Positions 15,621-23,562 of a stretch of DNA of 55,619 nucleotides are shown here, in pieces. This DNA is from an uncultured Alphaproteobacteria bacterium. Its GTDB lineage: Bacteria; Pseudomonadota; Alphaproteobacteria; RF32; CAG-239. Numbering within the stretch: the first letter of the stretch is position 1; every line of letters starts with the position of its first letter. The stretch is from NCBI GenBank assembly GCA_944391485.1, contig CALXTQ010000007.1, forward strand, positions 1 through 55,619. Direction: 5' to 3'. The translations under genes were made by a program, and so were the position numbers. The notes under the pieces were generated by a model. It made no database searches. It saw nothing but the letters and a program-made list of their open reading frames with translations, and was not told the origin of the DNA.

Positions 15621-16601
15621 ATGTTTTTTCTTAAAAAAGTTCTCCTCGGTCTTGGCGCGCTGGCCCTGATTTTTATCGGCGGCAGCGGAACGCAGAGCAA
15701 CAGTCTGCTGCTGCAGGGCGGTGGTTTTATCGGTTTGGTCATCGGTCTGATTGTTTTATACGTTTTCGGAAAAATGGCCTGGCGCGCGATGGGGTGTATT
15801 CCTTCGCTCATCATTATAATATGCATCGCATTGTTTATCCTTTATGCTATCGGCGGTTTTAATAACGGAATTGGCGGCATCGGCCAGTCGCTGAACAGCT
15901 TCATGGGCCGGCAGGCAGCGCCGCAACAGGCACCGGGAAATCTGAATTTAATGGAAGAAGACGGAGATTATAATGCCGCGATTGACGAAAATTTTTCCGA
16001 CGGCATCGGATCTCAGGCGCAGCCAACGCCGGCAGAACAGGTTCAGGACAGCGCCATCCAGCAGATTATGAATGCTTTTTCGGGACAAAAGGCACAGCCG
16101 GCGCCGGAGTTCAATCCCGCTAATTTTCCTGCCGTATACAGCGCTGCCCGGGTAATAAACGGCGATACGCTGGAAATTCAGGGAAGATATTTTAAGCTGT
16201 ACGGCATTGACGCGCCGGAATCCAACCAAAGCTGCGCCGATCGTCAGGGGCGCTCTTACAACTGCGGCAGGGAAGCGGCGGTCTGGCTGAAAAACTGGAT
16301 TACCACCAATGAGCTGGAATGCCGGGTTATGCAGCAGGATTCCCGGGGCAATATGGTGGGAACATGCGCCCTCGGGCAATATGATCTAGGAGCAGCTTTG
16401 GTTAATGCCGGCTGGGCTGTTGCCAACACGCGGTACACGGATATTTATGTGCCGTATGAACAGCAGGCGCGCAATAACAAACGCGGATTATGGCAAGGCA
16501 AGTTTTATATGCCGTGGGACTGGAGAACGCTGCAGTCCAAAAAACCGAAGATAAAGGTTATCAAACCCAAAACCCGCAAGAAAGGAATACTGGATCTTTA
16601 A
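15621..16601 (+). CDS. Membrane protein with C-terminal SNase-like domain
   Basis: 326 residues from ATG 15621. AAGGAAG is 8 nt upstream of that start and only about 2 nt from the alternative ATG 15615. Three hydrophobic segments (about 4-20, 31-50, 57-79) are followed by a Gln/Pro-rich linker and a staphylococcal-nuclease-like domain (about 170-300) with VINGDTLEIQG and YGIDAPESNQ. The Ca-ligand Asps and the general-base Glu position look kept. The two catalytic Arg positions appear changed: FKLYGIDAPE has Lys where R35 is expected, and the usual YGR motif reads RGNMVGTC. Weak or no nuclease activity is therefore likely. C-terminal residues are Lys-rich. It is probably cotranscribed with tsaE (1-nt gap). 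Confidence 0.75.
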   Translation: MFFLKKVLLGLGALALIFIGGSGTQSNSLLLQGGGFIGLVIGLIVLYVFGKMAWRAMGCIPSLIIIICIALFILYAIGGFNNGIGGIGQSLNSFMGRQAAPQQAPGNLNLMEEDGDYNAAIDENFSDGIGSQAQPTPAEQVQDSAIQQIMNAFSGQKAQPAPEFNPANFPAVYSAARVINGDTLEIQGRYFKLYGIDAPESNQSCADRQGRSYNCGREAAVWLKNWITTNELECRVMQQDSRGNMVGTCALGQYDLGAALVNAGWAVANTRYTDIYVPYEQQARNNKRGLWQGKFYMPWDWRTLQSKKPKIKVIKPKTRKKGILDL

Positions 16602-16602
16602 G

Positions 16603-17061
16603 ATGACATCAGTCTCAGTGCATTGTGCGGATGAAAAAGAAACCGCGGAACTGGCTTCACGCCTTGCCGGAATTGCCCGCCGGGGAGATACTTTTGCTCT
16701 TTACGGAACGCTCGGAATGGGAAAAAGTGTTTTTGCCAGGGGATTCATTCAGGCTTTGACCGGTGCCCGCGAAGTGCTGAGCCCGACCTTTACGCTTGTT
16801 CAGGGATACGAGGCTCCCGATTTTGAAATCTGCCATTATGACCTTTACCGCATAAAATCGGCGGAAGAGGTTTTTGAGCTTGGTATGGAAGAGGCGCTGT
16901 ATGAAAATGTCTGCCTGATAGAATGGCCGGAAAAAATGGGGGCTTTGCTGCCTGGAGATATTTTTAAGGTAAGCATAGAAAATGACGGGCAGGGGAGACT
17001 GATTGAGATTTCGTCGGATTCTCCCGAAAAGAAAAAACGTCTGGCCGCTTTGGAGTTCTGA
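16603..17061 (+). CDS. tsaE: tRNA threonylcarbamoyladenosine biosynthesis ATPase TsaE
   Basis: ATPase that supports the TsaBD complex in making t6A37 of ANN-decoding tRNAs. The 152 residues match the family. Walker A is YGTLGMGKSVFARG near 34-47. The family motifs SPTFTLVQGY near 62-71, HYDLYRI near 79-85 and LIEWPEKMG near 105-113 follow. It begins 1 nt after the SNase-like gene and its stop is 1 nt before the hprK start, so it sits in a tight three-gene run. TsaE next to hprK occurs in other alphaproteobacteria. Confidence 0.95.
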   Translation: MTSVSVHCADEKETAELASRLAGIARRGDTFALYGTLGMGKSVFARGFIQALTGAREVLSPTFTLVQGYEAPDFEICHYDLYRIKSAEEVFELGMEEALYENVCLIEWPEKMGALLPGDIFKVSIENDGQGRLIEISSDSPEKKKRLAALEF

Positions 17062-17062
17062 C

Positions 17063-17485
17063 ATGGAAAATATATATGCCGGCTGCGTTTCCTATAAGAA
17101 TGCGGGAATTTTGATTTTTGGTCCCTCCGGCAGCGGAAAATCCGATCTGGCTTTACGCCTGATTATGAATAAGGGCTGCGTTCTGGTTTCCGATGACCGC
17201 ACGGATCTGGAAGAAAAAGACGGCGGGCTTCAGGCATCCTGCCCGGACGGAATAAAGGGTCTGCTCGAAATTCGCGGCATCGGCATCAAAACGATGCCTT
17301 TTCAGGCGTCCGCTACCGTAAAGCTGGCCGTTTTTCTGGAAAATGACAGTCGGAAGATAGAACGCTTGCCCGAAAGGGAGTTTTATTGCTTCGGACATTC
17401 CGCTGTGGAGAAAATAACCCTCTGTCCTTTCGAGGCTTCCGCGCCAGACAAGATTGTTATAAAAATGGATAGTCTGCTTGATTAA
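17063..17485 (+). CDS. hprK: HPr kinase/phosphorylase, short alphaproteobacterial form
   Basis: Phosphorylates and dephosphorylates a Ser of HPr. At 140 residues it holds only the C-terminal catalytic domain, as is usual in alphaproteobacteria, which lack the N-terminal domain of Gram-positive HprK. P-loop GPSGSGKSDLALRL is at about 18-31. VSDDRTDL near 43 carries the catalytic Asp region, and LLEIRGIGI near 66-74 is the HprK signature. ATG 17063 with GGAG 8 nt upstream is chosen over the longer frame that overlaps tsaE. Its likely partners EIIA-Man and HPr are not adjacent but at 52083-52765. This PTS is probably regulatory. Confidence 0.9.
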   Translation: MENIYAGCVSYKNAGILIFGPSGSGKSDLALRLIMNKGCVLVSDDRTDLEEKDGGLQASCPDGIKGLLEIRGIGIKTMPFQASATVKLAVFLENDSRKIERLPEREFYCFGHSAVEKITLCPFEASAPDKIVIKMDSLLD

Positions 17486-17528
17486 TTAAGGCGCTTGACT
17501 TAAGATACACGCAGATTTTGTTAATTCG

Positions 17529-18335
17529 ATGAAAGAAAAAACAATGCCTGGAAATCATATTGAAAAATTTTTGCGCAAACTTGGCAAACCGCTGGTTAAA
17601 TTCATTTGCGGACTAGGAGAGCTGTCTCTGTTCATTGCCCGTTCGGTTTACAACAGCGTAACGCCGCCGTTTTATCTGAAACTGATGGGAAAACAGATGA
17701 TAGACATCGGTTTCTACTCCCTGCCGGTAGTGGCCCTGACGACGATTTTTGCCGGTATGGTAATTGCGTTGCAGACTTATTCGGGGTTTTCCAGTTTTGG
17801 CGCTGAAAGTGCCGTGGCTTCCGTCGTTCTTATTTCCGTAACGCGGGAGCTGGCGCCTGTCTTCAGCGGCCTCATGGTTGCCGGACGCATCGGCGCGGCA
17901 ATGGCTGCCGAAATCGGTACCATGCGCGTAACCGAGCAGATAGACGCGTTGGTAACCCTTTCGACCAATCCTTTCAAATATCTGGTTGCGCCGCGCGTGC
18001 TTGCAAGTCTGATCGTTTTGCCGATTTTGGTTCTGATCGGCGATATTATCGGCATTTTCGGCGGATATATCATTGGTGTTTATAAACTCGGTTTCAACCC
18101 GGCCAACTACATCAATTCGACAATAAACGGTCTGGAAAGTCTCGACATTACGACCGGCGTTGTCAAAGCCTGTGTTTTTGGCTTTATTATCGCCATTATG
18201 GGCTGTTATAACGGCTACAAATCAAAGGGCGGCGCTCAGGGCGTCGGCGAAGCGACAACCAACGCCGTCGTTTCGGCTTCAATCCTGATTTTGGTATTCA
18301 ACTACGTTATTACCGAACTTTTCTTTGCCAGATAG
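17529..18335 (+). CDS. mlaE: MlaE-family lipid ABC transporter permease
   Basis: An integral inner-membrane permease of 268 residues with five or so hydrophobic segments. The MlaE/PF02405 signature TRELAPVFSGLMVAGRIGAAMAAEIGTM is at about 101-128 (given in part: ELAPVF, AGRIGAA, EIGTM). It works with the next gene (MlaF-type ATPase) to move phospholipids or related lipids between inner and outer membrane. An MCE-domain MlaD is normally encoded nearby but is not present here, so it must be elsewhere. Ribosome-binding site is weak; the start could be ATG 17529 or 17544. Followed after 18 nt by the ATPase gene. Confidence 0.9.
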   Translation: MKEKTMPGNHIEKFLRKLGKPLVKFICGLGELSLFIARSVYNSVTPPFYLKLMGKQMIDIGFYSLPVVALTTIFAGMVIALQTYSGFSSFGAESAVASVVLISVTRELAPVFSGLMVAGRIGAAMAAEIGTMRVTEQIDALVTLSTNPFKYLVAPRVLASLIVLPILVLIGDIIGIFGGYIIGVYKLGFNPANYINSTINGLESLDITTGVVKACVFGFIIAIMGCYNGYKSKGGAQGVGEATTNAVVSASILILVFNYVITELFFAR

Positions 18336-18353
18336 TATGAGTGGAGAATAAAA

Positions 18354-19118
18354 ATGAGCGACTATAAAATCCAAGTAAGAAATCTTCATAAGGCTTTCGG
18401 CAAAAAAATAGTGCTTGACGGCGTCGATCTGGACATAAAACCCGGGGAATCTCTGGTTGTTATCGGCGGGTCCGGAACGGGAAAATCCGTTCTGATAAAA
18501 TGTATTCAGGGACTTTTGACGCCGGATGAAGGATCCATTAAGATTGACGGAACAGAAGTCATCGGTGCGGACGAGCATGTCCGCGACGGCATGCATTCCA
18601 AAATGGGAATGTTGTTTCAGGGCGGAGCGCTTTTTGACAGTCTGAGCGTTTGGGAAAATGTGGCTTTCGGATTGATTGAAAATCAGCATATGCCCAAAAA
18701 AGATGCCAAAAACGAGGCCATACGCGTTTTGCGTCAGGTAGGACTGGCGCCGGATGTGGCGGATTTGTCGCCGTCTGAGCTTTCCGGCGGCATGCAGAAG
18801 CGCGTCAGCCTGGCAAGGGCAATTGCCACCAAACCGGAAATAATATTTTTTGACGAACCGACAACCGGGTTGGATCCGATTATGGCCGACGTCATTAACG
18901 ATCTGATTATAGAATCCGCCAGAGGTTTGGGAGCCAGCGCCCTGACCATCACGCACGATATGGCTTCGGCGCGGAAGATCGCCGACCGCATCGCCATGCT
19001 GTATCACGGAAAAATAATCTGGTCGGGAACGGTAAAGGAAATGGATAAAACGGACAATCCTTATGTCTGCCAGTTTATTAACGGTTGTTCGCAGGGACCG
19101 ATCAAAGTGGAGGTTTAA
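18354..19118 (+). CDS. mlaF: MlaF-family lipid ABC transporter ATP-binding protein
   Basis: A 254-residue ABC ATPase paired with the preceding permease. Walker A GGSGTGKSVL is near 38-47, the Q-loop near 88 (LFQGGALFDSL, typical of MlaF), the signature LSGGMQKRVSLARA near 144-157 and Walker B IIFFDEPTTGLDP near 164-176. The switch His is in ITHDM near 198-202. GTGGAG precedes ATG 18354 at good spacing. Its stop is 2 nt before the GTG of radA. Confidence 0.93.
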   Translation: MSDYKIQVRNLHKAFGKKIVLDGVDLDIKPGESLVVIGGSGTGKSVLIKCIQGLLTPDEGSIKIDGTEVIGADEHVRDGMHSKMGMLFQGGALFDSLSVWENVAFGLIENQHMPKKDAKNEAIRVLRQVGLAPDVADLSPSELSGGMQKRVSLARAIATKPEIIFFDEPTTGLDPIMADVINDLIIESARGLGASALTITHDMASARKIADRIAMLYHGKIIWSGTVKEMDKTDNPYVCQFINGCSQGPIKVEV

Positions 19119-19120
19119 AA

Positions 19121-20494
19121 GTGGCAAAAAAAGGCGGAAGCGAATTTGTCTGCCAAAGCTGCGGCAGTGTTTACCCAAAATGGCAGGGCAAATGTGATGC
19201 CTGCGGCGAATGGAACACCATTGTCGAGGAAAAGATAGGCGGCGAGGGCTTTTCCAATCTGGCTCCGAAGAAAAAAGGCCGGATTCTGGACTTTGTGCCG
19301 CTCAGCGGTTCCGAACAGGCATTAAGCCGGATTCCGACAAATATCAAAGAGCTTGATCGCGTGTCCGGCGGTGGTCTGGTTCCCGGTTCAGCCATTCTGG
19401 TCGGCGGTGATCCCGGCATCGGCAAATCGACGCTTTTGCTGCAGGTTTGCGCCAGCATAGCCAATATGCCGACGCATCCCGAATGTTATTACATTTCCGG
19501 AGAAGAGGCGATCGATCAGGTCCGCATTCGCGCCAAGAGGCTGGGGCTGGAACAATCTCCGGTCAAGCTGGCCAGCACCACCGACGTTAAAGATATTATC
19601 GAAACTCTGGACAAAGCGGAAGCAGCCGTCGTCATCATCGATTCAATTCAGACAATGTATCTGGAAGAAGTGGAATCTACGCCCGGAAGCGTTGCGCAGG
19701 TCAGAGCCTGCGCGTATGAGCTTATCAAGCTCGCCAAGAAAAAAGGATTTGTTCTGTTTCTGGTTGGTCATGTAACCAAGCAAGGCGCCATTGCCGGTCC
19801 CCGCGTTTTGGAACATATGGTTGATACTGTTTTGTATTTTGAAGGAGAACGCGGTCATCATTTCCGTATTTTGCGCGCGGTCAAAAACCGCTACGGCGCA
19901 ACGGACGAAATCGGTGTTTTCGAAATGCAGGACAAAGGCCTGGTGGAAGTCGAAAATCCGTCGGCGCTGTTTCTGGCCGAACGTCAGGGCAATATATCCG
20001 GTTCCTGTGTTTTTGCCGGAATTGAAGGTTCCCGTCCGGTTTTGGTTGAAATTCAGGCTTTGGTCAGCCCGACCAGTTATTCAAGCCCTAAGCGGGCTGT
20101 TGTCGGCTGGGATTCCAATCGTCTGGCAATGGTCCTGGCTGTTTTGGAAGCGCGTTGCGGTATGAATCTCAGTTCACAGGATATCTACCTGAACATCGCC
20201 GGAGGCCTGAAAATTTCGGAACCGGCGGCAGATCTGGCCGTAGCGATGGCTGTTATCTCCTCGATGACCAATAAGCCGCTTCCCGCCGATACGGTTATTT
20301 TCGGCGAAATCGGCCTTTCCGGAGAAATTCGTGCCGTCAGTCAGCCGAACGCGCGCTTAAAAGAGGCGCATAAGCTGGGTTTTGCCAGCGCCATCATGCC
20401 GGCTTCTTATCAAAAAGACAAAAAACTCAATAATCATGACATGTCAGTTTTCGAAATCGGCAACGTTCAACGCCTGATTAACTGGTTTAATTAA
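19121..20494 (+). CDS. radA: DNA repair protein RadA
   Basis: A RecA-like branch-migration ATPase in recombinational repair, 457 residues. Zinc finger C-x2-C...C-x2-C (CQSCGSVYPKWQGKCDACG) is at about 10-28. Walker A GDPGIGKSTLL lies near 97-107 and the RadA motif KNRYG near 250. The Lon-protease-like C-terminal domain (from about 330) has SGEIRAVSQ. Start is GTG 19121, fixed by GGAGG 9 nt upstream; a longer in-frame start inside mlaF was rejected. radA followed by cvpA is a common alphaproteobacterial order. Confidence 0.96.
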   Translation: MAKKGGSEFVCQSCGSVYPKWQGKCDACGEWNTIVEEKIGGEGFSNLAPKKKGRILDFVPLSGSEQALSRIPTNIKELDRVSGGGLVPGSAILVGGDPGIGKSTLLLQVCASIANMPTHPECYYISGEEAIDQVRIRAKRLGLEQSPVKLASTTDVKDIIETLDKAEAAVVIIDSIQTMYLEEVESTPGSVAQVRACAYELIKLAKKKGFVLFLVGHVTKQGAIAGPRVLEHMVDTVLYFEGERGHHFRILRAVKNRYGATDEIGVFEMQDKGLVEVENPSALFLAERQGNISGSCVFAGIEGSRPVLVEIQALVSPTSYSSPKRAVVGWDSNRLAMVLAVLEARCGMNLSSQDIYLNIAGGLKISEPAADLAVAMAVISSMTNKPLPADTVIFGEIGLSGEIRAVSQPNARLKEAHKLGFASAIMPASYQKDKKLNNHDMSVFEIGNVQRLINWFN

Positions 20495-20505
20495 AGAGGA
20501 AAACA

Positions 20506-21246
20506 ATGCAGCAGCTGAATAATCTGGATATCGTTATTTTAATAATTGTCGCCATTTCGGCCTTAATAGCTTTGGGGCGCGGTCTGGTTAAAGAAGTTCT
20601 TTCCATTATCGGCTGGGTTTTGAGCGGTATTGCCATTATATATCTGCTGCCCGTTCTAAATCCGGTTGCGCAGAAATATATTGAAACCGGCTGGGTTGCC
20701 GGCGTTACGACGGCCGTGCTGATTTTGATTGTTTTTATGGTTGTCTGGATTCTGATAACCGGGAATATTGTCAGCAAAATCCGTTCCAGCAAACTGAGTT
20801 CGCTTGACCGGACGCTGGGACTGTTTTTCGGAATTGTCAGGGCTTTTCTGCTGGTTGTTCTGATGTATATTCTTGTCAGTTGGATGATGCCGCAAAAAGC
20901 GCAGCCGGATCTCTTGAAAAAGTCAAAATATTTTCAGATCGCCGGAAACTTTGCCGAACCGATAGAAAAACTTATTCCCAAAGATACTTTGGACGCCATT
21001 AAGGAAAAAACGGCGGAAGCCGGCCTGGGCGATGATGAAGAAAAAGAGGAGAAGAAATCCCGGGATCCGGAAAAGGACAAAAGCCGCAGCGAGGTGGACG
21101 ATTTGTTTGAAAAACTGGCGCAGCCTCAAATCGAAAAAATGCGCAAGGACAGGAAAAAACTCGAAAAAATCAAAGAGGATTTTGAAGGATACAATACTTA
21201 CGAGAGAGACAATCTCAACCGGCTGATAGAAAATACGGTTGAATAG
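20506..21246 (+). CDS. cvpA: CvpA-family inner-membrane protein
   Basis: 246 residues. Four hydrophobic segments (about 8-25, 30-50, 65-85, 103-125) and the family segment SSLDRTLGLFFGIVRAFL near 96-113 identify CvpA (colicin V production family). The soluble C-terminal tail is unusually long and charged, with an Asp/Glu/Lys-rich stretch at about 165-195 (DDEEKEEKKSRDPEKDKS) and a coiled-coil-like end. The role in normal growth is poorly defined. GAGG precedes the ATG, 11 nt after radA. purF, often next, is absent. Confidence 0.88.
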   Translation: MQQLNNLDIVILIIVAISALIALGRGLVKEVLSIIGWVLSGIAIIYLLPVLNPVAQKYIETGWVAGVTTAVLILIVFMVVWILITGNIVSKIRSSKLSSLDRTLGLFFGIVRAFLLVVLMYILVSWMMPQKAQPDLLKKSKYFQIAGNFAEPIEKLIPKDTLDAIKEKTAEAGLGDDEEKEEKKSRDPEKDKSRSEVDDLFEKLAQPQIEKMRKDRKKLEKIKEDFEGYNTYERDNLNRLIENTVE

Positions 21247-21255
21247 ACTGCGGAA

Positions 21256-21281
21256 AAAAAGGAGCCTTTGGGCTCCTTTTT
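21256..21281. terminator. Bidirectional intrinsic terminator
   Basis: AAAAAGGAGCC and GGCTCCTTTTT form an 11-bp stem around TTTG, between convergent cvpA and the PEBP gene. It overlaps the last codon of the latter. Confidence 0.88.
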
Positions 21282-21822
21282 AATTGTCATAAGTACCGCT
21301 TATTTTGGTTTCGGCCAGGATATTGTTTCGCATGGCTTTCTTAAGTTCTTCATAAGTAAAGCCGTCTTTCAGCGGCAGAAGCTTGTCCAAAGCGTAAACA
21401 TAAAGATCATAGCGGTGAGGGGCGTTGGGCGGCATCATTCCGCCGTAAAAAGGCATATTCCAGCTGTTGACGCCCTGAACAAAGCTAGGTAGGCTCCGGC
21501 TTGCGTTTTCGGGAACACTGGTATCGGTAATATTGGCCGCCAGCCAGTGAATCCACGGAAATCCGGCAACCGGGACAGCATCGTCGTCTTTCAGAACGAC
21601 GACAAAAGATTTAGTTTCTGTCGGCGCGTCTGTAATGGAAAAAGGCAGGGACAGAGCCGGAACATTATTAATAAAATCATTTCCGCGCTTGCCGTATTTG
21701 TCCTCAATAACGCCGTTGATAATTCCTTCCGAACTGATCTGCATTCTAACCTCCCCGCAATAAGATATGGAAGCGGCCGCAAGTATTGCCGCCATAACTG
21801 ATATAAGGAGTCTTTGCCGCAT
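21280..21822 (-). CDS. PEBP-family protein (YbhB/YbcL type), exported
   Basis: A 180-residue protein with a signal peptide (about 1-22, MRQRLLISVMAAILAAASISY then Cys). The PEBP ligand-binding fold follows: PALSLPFSITDAPTETKSF near 55-73, DDDAVP near 80 and GFPWIHWLAANI near 88-99. NSWNMPFYGGMMPPNAPHRY near 118-137 is the conserved anion-binding region. A Cys at residue 22 sits near the expected cleavage site, so a lipoprotein is possible but the lipobox (SISYC) is imperfect. Function of bacterial PEBPs is largely unknown. It stands alone between rlmN and the terminator. Confidence 0.85.
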   Translation of the reverse strand: MRQRLLISVMAAILAAASISYCGEVRMQISSEGIINGVIEDKYGKRGNDFINNVPALSLPFSITDAPTETKSFVVVLKDDDAVPVAGFPWIHWLAANITDTSVPENASRSLPSFVQGVNSWNMPFYGGMMPPNAPHRYDLYVYALDKLLPLKDGFTYEELKKAMRNNILAETKISGTYDN

Positions 21823-21871
21823 TTTAAATATGCCGTTGCCCGAAAAACTGAAACTAAATAACCCCGATTTG

Positions 21872-22951
21872 TTAAGCTTTGCTTCCTTCTTTTTTGGATT
21901 TCAGCTGTCCGCAGGCTGCCAGAATATCCTGACCGCGGGGAACTCTGATCGGCGCCGCAAATCCGGCGTTGTTCAGAACTTTCGCAAAAGCGTGGATTCT
22001 GTTGTTGGAACTCGGCTGAAAAGCACAGCCGGGCCACGGGTTAAAACCTATCAGGTTAAATTTGGCGTTGATTTTGTATTTTCTCATCAGCTCAATTAGC
22101 TGCTGCGCATTTTCCAGAGAATCATTAATGCCGTTCAACATTAAATATTCAAAAGTGATATAGCGGCTGCCGTCCTGCTGCTGATAGGTTTTGCAGGCTT
22201 CCAGAACTTCTTCAAGCGGATATTTATTGTTGATGGGCATAATCTGCGACCGGATTTCGTTGGTCGGTGCATGAAGGCTGATTGCCAGACGCACGCCCGT
22301 GGCATTGACCATATCGACGATGCGCGGGGCGATGCCGGAGGTCGAAAGAGTGATTCTCCGCCGCGAAATGGCAATTCCGGCGCCGTCTGTCAGAATGTTC
22401 ATCGCTTTTGCAACATTGTCAAAATTATGCAGCGGTTCGCCCATTCCCATAACCACGATATTGGACAGCAGGCGGGTTTCATCGGTCGGACTAGGCCATT
22501 CCCCATAAGCGTCGCGGGCGGTCATAAATTGTCCGACGATTTCTCCGGCAGTCAGATTTCTGGTAAGCTTCTGGCTTCCCGTATGGCAGAAGCGGCATCC
22601 GACCGCGCATCCGACCTGAGTGGAAATGCAAACGGCGCCGCGGTCTTCCTCGGGAATATAAACCATCTCGACCCTTTGGCCGTCGGCAAACTCAAGCAGC
22701 CATTTTCTGGTTTTATCCTGCGAAACCTGTTCGGCGACGATTTTCGGCCGCGTAATTGTAAATCCGGCTTTCAGTTTCTCCCGCAGATCTTTGGAAAAAC
22801 TTGTCATCCTGTCGAAATCTGTCTCGCCGTGGTAATAGATCCACTGCCAGAGTTGTTTGGCCCGGAAAGGTTTTTCCCCGATTTCGGCGATGAGCGCCTC
22901 AATTTCCTTTTTATCCAGTCCCAGAAGTTCTTTTTTTTCCGTCATGATCAT
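21872..22951 (-). CDS. rlmN: 23S rRNA (adenine(2503)-C2)-methyltransferase / tRNA A37 methylase RlmN
   Basis: A radical-SAM enzyme of about 359 residues that makes m2A in 23S rRNA and some tRNAs. The cluster motif C-x3-C-x2-C is in CAVGCRFCHTG near 113-123. The family segments MGMGEPLHNFDN near 170-181 and ISLHAPTNEIRS near 228-239 are intact. FNLIGFNPWPG near 300 precedes the C-terminal part. The chosen ATG at 22951 overlaps the stop of the upstream IalB-like gene (ATGA); ATG 22945 is also possible. ialB-rlmN adjacency is seen in many alphaproteobacteria. Confidence 0.94.
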   Translation of the reverse strand: MIMTEKKELLGLDKKEIEALIAEIGEKPFRAKQLWQWIYYHGETDFDRMTSFSKDLREKLKAGFTITRPKIVAEQVSQDKTRKWLLEFADGQRVEMVYIPEEDRGAVCISTQVGCAVGCRFCHTGSQKLTRNLTAGEIVGQFMTARDAYGEWPSPTDETRLLSNIVVMGMGEPLHNFDNVAKAMNILTDGAGIAISRRRITLSTSGIAPRIVDMVNATGVRLAISLHAPTNEIRSQIMPINNKYPLEEVLEACKTYQQQDGSRYITFEYLMLNGINDSLENAQQLIELMRKYKINAKFNLIGFNPWPGCAFQPSSNNRIHAFAKVLNNAGFAAPIRVPRGQDILAACGQLKSKKEGSKA

Positions 22952-23460
22952 TTTTTGCCGCATTTGGCGCTGATAGCCTTATAAGCGCTGGTAAATCCCG
23001 AGAGGGAATAAGTGTCTTTAGTTGAAGTGCCTCTGGATGAAATACCGTGGACAATCATCCTTTCGCCTTTTTTCATGGCTTCCACCAGCTGCCTGTCGAC
23101 CCTGTCGCTGACGGCCCAGGCTTTGTCGCCGCTTGTAAACAGTTTGTTGATGGTGGTTTTGCCGATTTTGACGACAACCTGCGTATCGGGTTTGAACGTA
23201 TAACCCGCGACAAAGTTGACGACATCAAAACTTTTTTCGTTGGGACGGTGTGTAACAACCGTGTAAATTTCACCGCGTTTGGTATATTTTCCTTCGTCTT
23301 TTTTCGGAATGGATGCCATATAACAGACAGCGCCGCCGGCATCTTTGTAATAATAAGCTACCCAGTCGCCGTATTCGCCGATAAGCTGCGGGGCGGCCGC
23401 TTCGGCATTTGCAATGCAGAATAAACTTAACATACTGAAAATAGAAAAAATTCTTAACAT
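22948..23460 (-). CDS. Invasion-associated locus B (IalB)-like periplasmic protein
   Basis: 170 residues with a signal peptide (about 1-22, ending ANAEAAA). The core follows the IalB family: LIGEYGDWVAYYYKDAGGAVCYMAS near 26-50, VTHRP near 68, a conserved GYTFKPDTQVVVKIG region near 85-99 and a C-terminal DTYSLSGFTSAYKAIS with Cys near the end. The two Cys residues may form a disulfide. IalB proteins were named for Bartonella erythrocyte invasion, but the family is common in free-living alphaproteobacteria, so no pathogenic role follows. Coupled to rlmN. Confidence 0.85.
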   Translation of the reverse strand: MLRIFSIFSMLSLFCIANAEAAAPQLIGEYGDWVAYYYKDAGGAVCYMASIPKKDEGKYTKRGEIYTVVTHRPNEKSFDVVNFVAGYTFKPDTQVVVKIGKTTINKLFTSGDKAWAVSDRVDRQLVEAMKKGERMIVHGISSRGTSTKDTYSLSGFTSAYKAISAKCGKK

Positions 23461-23486
23461 ACCTTTATACTCACAAAAAAGTTATT

Positions 23487-23515
23487 TTGACATTATTGTA
23501 TTTGAAAAATATATA
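23487..23515 (+). promoter_or_regulatory. Candidate sigma70 promoter of cca
   Basis: TTGACA (23487-23492), 17 nt, TATATA (23510-23515), about 48 nt before the cca start. Both hexamers are close to consensus. Confidence 0.6.
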
Positions 23516-23562
23516 AAAACTGTTAACAATAAGGCAGAAAAACAAAAATTCGGGGTAAGCCA

